Shown here: positions 47,521 through 58,682 of the stretch, one piece after another
Layout: each line of letters starts with the position of its first letter
Position numbering within the stretch: the first letter of the stretch is position 1
Origin: Cymodocea nodosa
Lineage: Eukaryota; Streptophyta; Magnoliopsida; Alismatales; Cymodoceaceae
Direction of reading: 5' to 3'
DNA: 64,000 bases
Assembly (NCBI GenBank): GCA_036874045.1
Contig: CM072339.1
Location: 4,843,501 to 4,907,500 of the forward strand
Notes under the pieces: generated by a model
Told to the model about the DNA's origin: nothing
The model's input: the letters and a program-made list of their open reading frames with translations, nothing else
The model's database searches: none
Position numbers and translations under genes: made by a program

Positions 47521-48612
47521 CTAAGTAAACTTTTTAGGCATAGTTCTTCTTGCTATTAATTCTATTTTAATGCAGTTCTTGTTCCTTCTTAATTTGTAAA
47601 CTTGTAATATATTATAAATTCCAAATACGAGTGTATTACCATTAATGATATGTAATGCAGAAAGGGATCCTTTTTGGTTCCAGGGTAATGTAGCAGTTTC
47701 TATTTCTACATCTATTTCAATATACTCCTCTTCCCACTTCCATTCATTTATGTCTTCCATAATATATATTTGAAATTTCATCAGTTCATCCCACCATCTT
47801 ATCAGACATAAAGTAGGATCATCTTCTTCATTATACCACATTCCTATTTGAATTTCATTAAATTCTGTAGATGGTGGTTTAGTTATTTCACTCGATACAG
47901 GTAAAATTTCTATATATTCATCATAACTGTCTATGCTCACTATGTATAAATCAGATCCATATGCTAATGATATCTCCATGACTAGATATATATATCCATC
48001 AAGTATGACATGTGTTTGGTTAATTAATGATTTCTGTCCTAGATATATCATAATATTTTCATTCCAAGATCTGTTCAGAAAATTATACACACTTAAGCGT
48101 AAATCTTCACCCCAATTTCCTGTAGGTCTCCAATAATATAATTTTTCAGGAATTGCAGAATTTTTATCAGAAAATATTAAAGCTGACCCACAATTTACAG
48201 TTGGTGCTTCAAATCTATTAGGTCTTCCTATATTTCATTCTTCTCCTGTTATAGGATTTCTTATCAAAATATGAGGTAATAATAAACTTGCATACCTTGG
48301 TCTCGTCTTGTATATGATTAATCCTTCATCTATCCCCATAATATGATTTATTCCTTCTAATGCATTGGGTGGAATTCCAGTAGTTTCTTCCATAGCCAGA
48401 TATTCATGGGTATTTGAACTACGATTAAATGACCTCCATATGAATCCATCTCTAATCTTAGTCACTTTTGCAGCTTGTAGTCCCTGAAAATATTTTTCTT
48501 CAATACAATCTCTAATTTCCTTTAATACACAACATAACTTGCACAGATCTTTAGCTAACAAGTTACTTAGTACTTCCCTTAGTGCATCCAATGGTAATTG
48601 CATCAATTCCAT
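47521..48612 (-). pseudogene. Captured F-box protein gene, copy C
   Basis: Same gene as 1316-2454. F-box at residues 1-45 (MELMQLPLDALREVL, KDLCKLCCVLKEI), then ILIRNPITGEE and the C-terminal part through LPWNQKGSLSALHIING. One Trp codon (EEWNIG in A) has become TGA near 48234, but the region that is frameshifted in A is intact here, with GYIYLVMEISLAYGSDL. An acceptor-like TTTTACAAAATCG (AG lost relative to copy A) lies before the ATG. It is likely inactive as it stands. Confidence 0.8.
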
Positions 48613-48807
48613 TTGTCGATTTTGTAAAACACAAACAAAAATTTAGCAGAGACAAAAATTAACATAACTACTGCACACCCTCGTAGAGTTAAGGCATAAC
48701 TCAACAGACTAAGTTCATTGAGTTAAAAATTAACTCTACGATACTATTAACTAAAAATAAAATAAAAAATATATATACATACAGATAGTTGCTTTAGATA
48801 TGCTGCT

Positions 48808-49996
48808 TCATTTAGTTGCCCTCCCAGAAGAGGTATCAATTTCATTAACCATTCTATTGACAGGATTAGGTATAGCTTGTATTGGCAATCCTCCAGTAGA
48901 TCTAACTTCCATTGGTTCCTTCTGTCTAAGTGATATATTTCTATTCTGATTTTGAATTGTAGCATTTTCAAATATAAATTCTAGACGATTGTTTACTTGT
49001 TGGATTATCTTTTCTAATTTCTCTATTCTAGCTCCTTGTTCAATTAATACTTCATAACTTATGTTCTTCTCATTTATATTTTCTCCTCCCTGGAAATTGT
49101 TGTTTCTCCAAGATAAATTCGGGTGATTTCTCTAATTAGGATGATAAGAATTTCCCAAGTTATCTCTCTAGTTTCTAGTATAAATAATATCTAAGTCATT
49201 TATGTTTGCATTCTTTTCTGCTAGCTTTTGATTTAATGATAACTCTTCTATTTTCTTTGTTAATTCATTTAATTTCACTTCAAGCATAGTATTGGAATTT
49301 ATTTCATGCATTCCTCTTGGCAATATTTTTTTATTTACAATAGGTTCAACCGAATTTTTTGCACTGTGCAGTTCTTTTTGCAAAATTTTCTAAATATGCC
49401 CATGCTTCTTCACTACATAATTTTAAAAATCCATTTTGACAAGTAGATTCTAATAAAGATTTCGTTGAAACATCTATGCCTTCATAAATTATACCTATTA
49501 ATTGTGATTTACTCATTGCATGATGTGGACATTGAGTTAGTAAATCTTTAAATCTTTCAAAATATTTCCAGAATGATTCACCTTGTTTTTGGCTACACAT
49601 TAATATTTCTTTCTTCTTTTTAATCATTTGATGTGTTGGATAATATTTTTCCAGAAAAATAGAGCAAAATTCAGTCCATGTAGAAATTGAATCAAGCGAC
49701 ATAGTATATAACCATCTCTTAGCTGTTTCTTTTAAAGAAAAAGGAATATATCTAAGTTTAATAGCATCTATACTCATGTTCGACATTTTCATCATTTGAC
49801 AAACTTCGTTAAATTCTCTAAGGAAATAATAGGCATCCTCTCTTTCTAATCCATGAAAATGTGGCAATTGACTAATATAATTAGATTTCAGTTCAAACCT
49901 ATCTCCCTCAAAGTTTGGCAATCGAATACATGAAGGTTCATCAACTAATTCAGGATATAGAATCTTTCCTAATGGTTTTTCTACTAGAGCAGCCAT
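48808..49996 (-). pseudogene. gag: Gag matrix/capsid ORF at the 3' side of copy C
   Basis: The N-terminal 216 residues are uninterrupted (49996-49346), spanning the entire Retrotrans_gag domain: PSCIRLPNFEG, LPHFHGLEREDAYYFLREF, KRWLYTMSLDSIS, EKYYPTHQMIKKKKE, WKYFERFKDLLTQCPHH. A frameshift near 49370 and stops near 49165 and 49130 break the C-terminal coiled-coil part. No zinc knuckle. It lies downstream of integrase and the acidic ORF, as in A and B. Confidence 0.85.
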
Positions 49997-50172
49997 CTCT
50001 ACGTTCTCTTTTAAAGAAAGGTTAGCTACACCCCAAAGAATTTCGTTAAAGTTCAGTTCAGAAAATTTTCAGTACTCCTCTGCAATGAAAATTCCTGGGT
50101 TGGTGTTCTTACTAATCGTTTAGTGCTTAGAGAACGAGTCCATGTGCTCATAAATAAATAGTAGAAGATTAA

Positions 50173-50379
50173 TTACATACTAGTATGAAGCTTTCCATTC
50201 AATAAATATTTATTTTCGGATGAAGTTGAATCAGCTACTTCTCCTTCCAGTTCCTCCAATGCAGTCTCCTTTCTTTTAAAAGTGTTGGTAACTCGTAAAT
50301 AACATTCTGTTTTATATATATACTGCGCATCCATAAAGTGAATAAATCTCGTTGCAAGAACGTGGCTTGCAACATGTAT
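50173..50379 (-). pseudogene. Small conserved ORF, copy C (start codon lost)
   Basis: The frame matching MHVASHVLATRFIHFMDAQY begins with ATA here, then stays open for 68 codons (YLRVTNTFKRKETALEELEG, ENKYLLNGKLHTS). Open in all three copies over nearly the whole length. Confidence 0.35.
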
Positions 50380-51100
50380 CGTGGTTCCTATTTATATGGG
50401 TACATGTACCACTACTAATTTCAAATTTTGGTAATCGCTAAATCGACGAAGCTTCATTCGTGGTTAAAAGAATAACTGCTCTGCTTAATCCACGAACTAA
50501 CCTCGTTTAGTTACAGAAAACTCAACAGAATACAGTCGGTTACTATTGCTAACTCCACGGACTAACTTCGTTGAGTTATTGATAACTCAACGGAGTGACC
50601 TTATATTATATTACTGACCTCGTGGAGTTACGATTAACTCAACGAATTTACTTTGTTGAGTTAACACTTAGCAACTTCTAAGTTTTACTCTCGTAAGTTC
50701 CTCTCTATTTTTTTTTTCTTTCTTTTTCATTCTGCTAACTTAAATAAAGTTAAATCTATGTCATTAATGCATCATTCTAATTAAAATACATTTAAATCTG
50801 AACATTGTATAAAGATTTAACTTGTAGGTCATTTTATGTTATGCAAAATTTACATTTTACCTAACAACATGTAGAAATTTTTAAGCAATTATCTTGTCAT
50901 TCAGAAAATTGTAAATCTGTAACATATTCATTCATAAAGTTCCACAAATTACATAATATTCAATAATTTCCATTCATTTCACATCCAAAACACGTATGAA
51001 AATTGCATCTGAAAAATTATATTCATTAATATGAATCAATTACATTACAAGTACATCATACAATTTCATACAACTTTACATATTAGACGAACAATACAAT
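50380..51100 (-). repeat. Spacer with TAACTCAACG hairpins, copy C
   Basis: Noncoding. Hairpin cluster at 50490-50670, including GTTGAGTTATTGATAACTCA with a 4-base loop, matching 4330-4505 in A. Confidence 0.55.
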
Positions 51101-53349
51101 TTAATCTCTATGCCTAAGTTCATCTACTTCCTTCTGGAGTTTTTCTAATTGAAGCTCTAATTGATTAATCCTCTCTACTACTCCTGTAATTCCTCTAGAA
51201 GGTATAGCTAGTTCTACAGCTACAAAATTTCTGTATTCTTTCACTGAAATGGTTCTTGATCTTATCCTTTTTGATGTCCATTTAGTGAAATCGATATAGT
51301 CCACCATCAGCAGTGGAATCAAATCTCCATAAAATAATTTCTTCTTCACTGTTTTCAGCTTGGAGATAAAAACTGCAGACCAATTTATTTGGATCTTATT
51401 TACAACTACATATGTGGCTCATTTGACAAATTGACTTAATTCTATGTCATGGCCCTATCGTTGATAAACATTCTTAATCAGAATGTTAGCTACCATGTGT
51501 GCTTTACCATTTAAATGCTTCAATTTGTTTAATAATAGCACACTAGGATTGATAGCTAAACAATCCTTAATTTGTTGTTCAATCCATTCAACTACAATTG
51601 TATCTTCCAAAATTGTTATTCCTTCATTCTTTAAACCAAAAATATTGTGGAGAAGCTCTAGTGTTATCTATACATCAGCTTCCTCCACGTTTGAAATTAA
51701 TCCTTCTCCTTCTCTCAAATTAGCATAAAAACTGGGCACTAAATTTTCATATACTACATGCCCTCTTTCTTGTGAAATGAATTGCAGTAGACCTTGGAAT
51801 TCAAATAGATCTTTGATTTCTTGCATTCCATCCCAATTTACTAGTCTACCGTAAATAATATCATAACCCCTTATGTCTTGGTATTTGGTATAAGCTTCCT
51901 GACTACAAAAATATACTTCATTCAAAATTGTTGTTTCAGTCGGGTCAGGAAGGTGACTTTGTTGCTCTAGAGGGGTTTGTTCTTGATCTTCCTCTAGTAT
52001 AGGCTGCATTTGGACATTCTCTTCAGATTCTTGGATTTATGCTTTTGCTTCTGTCTATGGTGGTGAGCTGCTAGAACTCTCCACTCTTTCTTGAATTCTT
52101 TCCATAATTTGCTGAAGAGTTTTTTGCTCTTTAGTAGAATCTGTGAAATTATTTTTAGGCAAATGGCTTCTTTCAGCCTCTTCACTTTCTGCTCTTTCTT
52201 GCTCCTCCTGACTACCAATCTGTTTTGTTACTGTTCTTTCTGATTCTGTAATAGATTAGGATGGAGTCACGGGCAATTCAGTTTCTGTCCTAATTTCTGT
52301 TTCTTCTTGTACAGGCTGTAGACTGATTTCAGCCTGATTTCTTTCTTTTCTTTGCTCCTCCTCCTCCTCCTTAGAATCGGATAGCAGGTTAATAAAAATC
52401 TGCTCCACAGGCCCTGTAAAAATTGGTACTTCAGATTTAATTTCCTCATATTCAGGCACTTTTTGTTTTCCTTTCTTTTTTCTAATTAATTGTGCTTGCT
52501 CTTCCTCTTCCTCTTCTGAAATTAAATCTACAAAAATAGGCTCTGTAAGCCTTCGAGCCACAGGTACTGGCTCTTCCTGTTTAATTCTTCTAATAATTGC
52601 TGGTCTTGTAGGACCAGCTTCATCTCCTTTTGCAATAGGTTTGACAGCAGTTCTAGCAGTAGCTGCGTGATGCTGTTCCAATTTGATTTTATATTCGGCT
52701 TTCAACTTTTTTGCAGCCCTCTTTTTGTAAAGTGCATCAAACACTAGGTGTGCTTTGGCCACTGCCAAATCTTCTGATTCTCCTTGGTTCTTCCCAACTT
52801 GAACCAGTTCTGCAAATTCTCTTATTTCTTCTTTAGTCGAAGGCCCCATCATTTCTGCTCGTGCCAACGGCTTAAATGGTGGAATTGAAGGTCCAGGTTG
52901 CTGCTCCTCAGGAACAGGTCTTTCAGCAGTCGGCTCCTCTTGTCCTTCAGTTGCCTCTTCTTCATTTTCTTTCCTTTCTTGCTCCCAGATCACCCATTTA
53001 GCTCGTCTACAGATTCGTCTTTTGAACCAGAGCTGGGACTTACGTTGGATTAATTTTAGGGCTACTTCATTGTTTGGTCGTATATTTCTTTCTTTACTTA
53101 ATGCAATTTCAGTTACCACTCTAATTTGAGTCTCCATTATTTGTGGCATCTGTATTTCTAACTCAACTAGAATTTTTCTCAAGTTAAAGAGTTCTGATTC
53201 TACCTTTTGTAGTTCTTTCTCTCTTGTTGTATTTCTGATCTTCTACCTCGTGTGCCATTCTTCAGATTCCTTCAAAAACTGTACGGTGTCAGCTGCCTCT
53301 TCCCAGAATTCAGGCGTCATCTTCCTCATCGTGGGGTTACACAATAGCA
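51101..53349 (-). pseudogene. Env-position acidic ORF with Transposase_32-like domain, copy C
   Basis: Counterpart of 4935-7178. The first ATG is changed to GTG, leaving MRKMTPEFWEE. The longest open piece (53182-52256, 308 codons) shows a charged N-terminal coiled coil, a Pro-rich link (EQQPGPSIPPFKPL), and acidic motifs EPIFVDLISEEEEEE and EQIFINLLSDSKEEE. The C-terminal part has NEVYFCSQEAYTKYQDI, GLLQFISQERGHVVYENLV and ELLHNIFGLKNEG. Stops lie near 53247, 52256, 52063, 52042 and 51668. The family is inferred from the pattern; function is unknown. Confidence 0.7.
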
Positions 53350-53931
53350 CGGAATCGCTCTAATTTCTACTGTTCTAGATTCTAAATGATTTGCCAGATA
53401 ATGCTCCCAAAACCCTAGGTTTTAGTTTAAATAAGCCCTAAGTTTAGGCAGGTAATCGGGTCATTTCCCGAACCAACTATTACTATTTTATCCGAGGTCT
53501 TAGCTATAGTACTCCGTTGAGTTAACTCTAAGGTTTAAATAAGCTTGTTGACTAACTCAAGACTCAACGGAGTAAGCTCGTTGAGTTAAGCGTAACTCAA
53601 TGGACTCCCCATACAAGCAAATATAATAATAAAAATATTATAGAGAATAGTTTTTCTGTTTTGTTACCGGTTTAACCGATACTATGTTTCGGTTAGACCT
53701 AAATATTATTTTTTTCTAATTTTTAATTTTTTCTTTTAGTTGAATCGATACTATGTTTCGGTAAAACCAACATTTTGTCTGAAAATTAATATTCACATTT
53801 TTTATGTTCCGATCATACCGATGGATTAAGTCGGTTGAATCGCAACAATTTTTATGTTTTATATATATTTTTAATATTTTTTTAATTTTTTTTAATTTTA
53901 TATATATATAAACATAAAAACTGATTTCTCA
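53350..53931 (-). repeat. Spacer between integrase and acidic ORF, copy C
   Basis: Noncoding. AAAACCCTAGGTTTT palindrome near 53408, GAGTTA/TAACTC hairpins at 53512-53600 and AACCGATACTATGTTTCGG repeats at 53670-53770. Confidence 0.55.
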
Positions 53932-56681
53932 CTAAGTAAAGCTCGAGTAGTCCTCTACTCTGACTTCTTCTATAATTCCAAAGGAGCTTTTTGGTATTTT
54001 CAGAATAGGTTTAAGTCTTTGTGCATTTACTTTAAATATATTCTGATTTTTAAGATTTTCAATTTCAATAGTTTTATAAGGATAAACATTTCGAACTATG
54101 TAAGGTCTTGCCCATCTAGATTTCAATTTTCCTGGATGGTTATGGAGTTTAGCCATATAAAGATATACTTCTTGTCCTATTTCAAAGCTTTTAGGAATAA
54201 TTTTTCTATCATGCCAAAATTTAATTTTTTCTTTTTCTCTTATAGTCTTCGAATAAGCTTCATTTCTAAATTCTTCTAATTCAATTAATTGCATTTTCCT
54301 ATTTTCAACAGTTTGATTTAAATTAGTGTTCAGAGTTTTTAATGCCTAATAAGCTTTATGTTCTATTTCAGCAGGTAAATGACAACTTTTTCCATATACT
54401 AGCCTAAAAGGTGACATACCTAAGCTCGTTTTATAAGCAGTTCTATAAGCCCAAAGTGCATCTATCAATCTATTAGCCCAATCTGTTCTAGTAGGATTTA
54501 CTACTTTTTCCAAGATTAATTTAATTTGCTTGTTTGCGCTTTCTACTTGTCCACTTGTTTGCGGATGATATGATGTTGCAATTTTGTGGTTTACTCCATA
54601 TTTCTTCATTAAGGATTTAAAACTTCTATTACAGAAATGAGTTCCTCTATCACTGATAATAACTTTAGGTATTCTAAATCTGGTAAATATATTTGTTCTT
54701 ATAAATTGTATTACCACTTTGTTATCATTAGTTTTTGTAGGAATAGCTTCTATCCATTTAGATACATAATCCACCCCCAACAATATGTAATTAAATTGAT
54801 TAGACATAGGAAATGGACCCATAAAATCTATTCGCCACACATCAAAGATTTCAACCTCAACAATAGGATTAAGAGGCTTCATATTCGTCTTTGATATTCT
54901 TCCTATTTGTTGACATCTTAAACAACTTAAGCAATATTTATGAGCATCTTTGAATAGTGTTGGCCAATAAAACCCACATTGCAGAATTTTTGCAGCAGTT
55001 TTCCCTAAACGAAAATGTCCTCCACAAGCTTGGTCATGACAAAAAGACAATATGCTCGGATATTCAGTTTCTGGAACACACCTCCTTAAAACCAGATCAG
55101 GACATTTCTTAAATAAGTATGGGTCTTCCCAATAGTAATATTTTACTCTTGAGAAAAATAATTTCTTATATTGTCTATTCCAATCCTTAGGTGTTAAACC
55201 AATAACTAAGTAATTAACTATATCTGCATACCAAAGCATTGTGTTAATGGTCATTAATTGTTCATTAGGAAAATTATCCTTAATTTCAATATTTGATTTT
55301 TCTATTTGTAATCTTGATAAATGATCTGCTACTACATTCTCACAACCTTTTTTATCTTTAATTTCTAGATCAAATTCTTGTAATAATAATATCCATCGGA
55401 TCAATCTAGGTTTAGTTTCTTTTTTCTTTATTAGATGTTTTAGAGTTGAATGATCTGTGTATACTATTACTTTAGCTCCAATCAGATATGATCTAAACTT
55501 TTCTAAAGCAAACACAACAGCTAATAATTCTTTTTCAGTAGTTGTGTAATTAACTTGAGCATCATTTAAGGTTTTGCTTGCGTAATGAATCACTCTAGGA
55601 GATTTTTCTATCTTCTGTCCTAACACTGCTCCTACAGCAAAATCAGAAGCATCGCACATTAATTCAAATGGATAGTTCCAATCAGGTGCTTGAATTATAG
55701 GAGTTAAAATTAAGCTAGTCTTAAGTTTGAAAAATGCTTCCTTGCAATTTTTATCAAAGTTAAATGGAACATCTTTTAATAGATAAGTTAAAGGTCTAGC
55801 TATCTTGCTAAAATTTTAATAAATCTTCTATAAAAACCAGCATGTCCTAGAAATGATCTAATATCCTTTACTGATTTAGGTTCTAGTAGATTAGAAATTA
55901 CTTATATTTTAGCTTTATCTACTTCCAACCCTTTTTTAGAAACAACATGCCCTAAGACTATTCCTTGATTAACCATGTAGTGACATTTTTCCCAATTTAA
56001 AACTAGATTTTTTTCCACACAGTGTTTTAATATTTGGTCTAAATTATTTAAACACACTTCATATGAGTTGCCATATACAGTAAAATCATCCATAAATATT
56101 TCTAAAAAATCTTCAGTCATTCCAGTAAATATGCCCTACACACACCTTTGAAAGGTAGCTGGCGCATTGCATAATCCGAATGGCATTCTCTTAAAAGCAT
56201 AAGTTCCATTAGGGCAGGTGAAAGTTGTTTTCTCTTGATCCTCTAATGCTACTGGAATTTGATTATACCTTGAATACCCGTCTAGGAAACAAAAATATTC
56301 TTGCCCTGCTAATCTTTCCAGCATTTGATCTATAAAAGGTAAGGGAAAATTATCTTTCCTAGTCACAGCATTCAGCTTCCTATAGTCTATACATACTCTC
56401 CAGCCTGATTGAATTCTAGTAGGTATCAAGTCTTGACTTTCATTCCTAATAACTGTTAATCCTGATTTCTTGGGAACTACATGGATTGGACTAACCCACG
56501 AGCTATCAGAAATTGGATAAATTATATCATTATCTAACCATTTAACTATTTCCTTCCTGACTACTTCTTTAAGGTTTGGATTTAATCTCCTCTCAGGAAT
56601 TCTAACAGGTTTAGCATTCTCTTCTAAATATATGTGGTGACAGCATAAAGTTGAACTTAACCCTTTTATATCATAGTCCAT
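53932..56681 (-). pseudogene. pol: RT, RNase H and integrase, copy C
   Basis: RT pieces (56681-56136 and 56120-55902) carry [24 protein letters not shown] and [12 protein letters not shown]. RNase H and integrase are open for 437 codons (55659-54346): [14 protein letters not shown], the zinc region HDQACGGHF with [11 protein letters not shown], and an integrase core with all three acidic residues ([25 protein letters not shown]). A stop at 54346 (Trp in copy A) precedes the tail (54294-53932) ending EDYSSFT. Small deletions near 56684, 56140, 55816 and 55670 break RT and the RT-RNase H link. This copy has the best-preserved integrase in the window. Confidence 0.9.
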
Positions 56682-56901
56682 CCTATTGATTCTTTATAAC
56701 TTTTTACTACATCTTTTAATTTAGCTATTTGATCCTCTTTTAAATCTGTAGCAATAATGATTGGACAAGTTCGTTTATCTTCCAGAAATATATAGGTTAA
56801 TTCAGGAGGTAAATGTTTTAATTCTAAATGCTGCCCATTAGAAGCTAGAGCTCCTAATTAAACATCATCATTTTTTAAATTAATTTATTCCCGATCTCCT
56901 T

Positions 56902-57839
56902 CTATATGCTTTCACTTTCTTCTAAAGTTTCAGAATTGATTTGCCTATTTAATTCTTCTTGAATCACATCATCTAACATATCTCCTTCATCCTCTAAAAA
57001 GTCCATGGTATGTAAGGACATTTCTAACTCTTCAAACATTTCTAGTTTGAAAATATTTAATTGAGTATCCTCATTACCATATTCTAACTTCATTACTCCA
57101 GTTTTACAATTGATAACATCACCTGATGTTGCTAAAAATGGCCTTCCCAATATTAAAGATGTATCACTATTTTTATGCTTAATTTGTTGGGAATCCAAAA
57201 TTACAATATCAATAGGATATATAAATTTTTGATTTTAATTAAGACATCCTCTATTTTTCCTCTAGGATATCTTATACTTCTATCAACTAATTGAATAACC
57301 GTACTAGTAGGATTTAAGCCTTCTGATCCTAAGGATGCAAATATATCACTTGGCATAACATTTATACCTGCACCTAAGTCTATTAATGTTCTTTCTAGAA
57401 TGGTATTTCCTATGGTGCATGATATAACAGAGATTCCAAGATTAGATAACTTTTTAGGAATTTGTGGCAGAAATAGGGAACTACTTTGCTTAGCTAAAAA
57501 GACTTTTTTAAGAATTTTCCGCTCTCTTTTCTTTGTACACCAATCCTTCAAAAATTTAGCACAAGGTGGCATTTTCTGTAATAGATCTAACAAAGGAATG
57601 TTAACTTGTACTTTTTCAAAAATTTCTCTTATTTTTTCTTGTTTTTCAGGTATTGTTTGTTGTAATCTTTCAGGATAGGGTGCTAAAGATTTTGATTTCA
57701 AAGACTCTTTTTCTTTCAGTTGATTTGTTTGATCATTTTTAGCTTCATTCGCAGATTCAGATTGTTCTTCAGTGATTTCTAGATTTTCAGCTATTACATT
57801 TTCATTATCATTTTGATTTTTGCTCTTATCCACGTTCAT
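56902..57839 (-). pseudogene. pol: Aspartic protease and linker to RT, copy C
   Basis: TLIDLGAGINVMPSDIFASL, with PYPERLQQTIPEKQEK and IPLLDLLQKMPPCAKF before it. A one-base loss near 57228 shifts the frame; the second piece (57198-56902) runs in frame across the protease-RT link ([20 protein letters not shown]). Confidence 0.85.
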
Positions 57840-58592
57840 ATCATTTTCATTTTGAGTTCTTGGTGGTATATCAGTTCTAGATCTTAATGTTACACATACA
57901 TCTTCCAGATTTTCGTTACTTTCATGATGTTTTTGTATATCATTTTTGTGATTATGATCTTCAATTGTTTTTAGTTTTAAAGTGCATTCTTTAAATTCTC
58001 TTGCATTGGTATTTTCTGTTTGCTATATATTTTACAAATTATGCAAGTTTATAACATTATAATTTTCATTGTCCTGTTGCATAACTTGTATTTTCATTGC
58101 ATTTTCATCTAATGCTTTTAATTTTTGTTCCAGATCATCTAATTTCATTGCATTCACTTGTTGATCAATTTTCTTTATGATTTTTTCAGTTTCGTAAATT
58201 ATATCCTTTTTAGGTTCTGAATATGCTTCCTTATAATTTAATTGGTTGACTTTTTATTGTTGACACATAAAGTATTGCAATTTGTCTAGATTTTGCTCTA
58301 TACTATGCTCTAGTCTGTCATAGCTATCCCAAACTTTAGTGTCTCTCATCATATTACACATTCTATACTGACCATCAGTTGGGTAAACTATAGGATTCTC
58401 ATACTAGGCTCTATTATATTGAGGATAATTCATTTGTTGTTCATTGGATCTAACCATCTGTAAACATCTCAATTTCAAATAGTCAGAAATGTCATGTCCT
58501 TCAGAATTGCAGAATTCACATATGCTAATTACAGATTTCAGAAATATTTGAGCATAAGCATATGCAATATTCTCAATTATAGAAGAAAACAC
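57840..58592 (-). pseudogene. gag: Truncated Gag with CCHC zinc knuckle only, copy C
   Basis: Knuckle CEFCNSEGHDISDY: the last Cys is Tyr here, but Cys in copy A. The ATG used in A and B reads ATT in this copy. Coiled-coil downstream; stops near 58404, 58253 and 58030. In frame with the protease. No capsid domain. Confidence 0.75.
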
Positions 58593-58657
58593 ACAACTCT
58601 AGCTATTAAAACAAAACAGCTCTAACAGTTGCTTAAATTAATTCAATTCAATTCAAT

Positions 58658-58675
58658 TCCTCGGCAACGGCGCCA
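58658..58675 (-). other. Primer binding site, copy C
   Basis: Minus strand TGGCGCCGTTGCCGAGGA: one change from copy A's site. Seven bases from the LTR end. Confidence 0.85.
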
Positions 58676-58682
58676 TAAAAGT

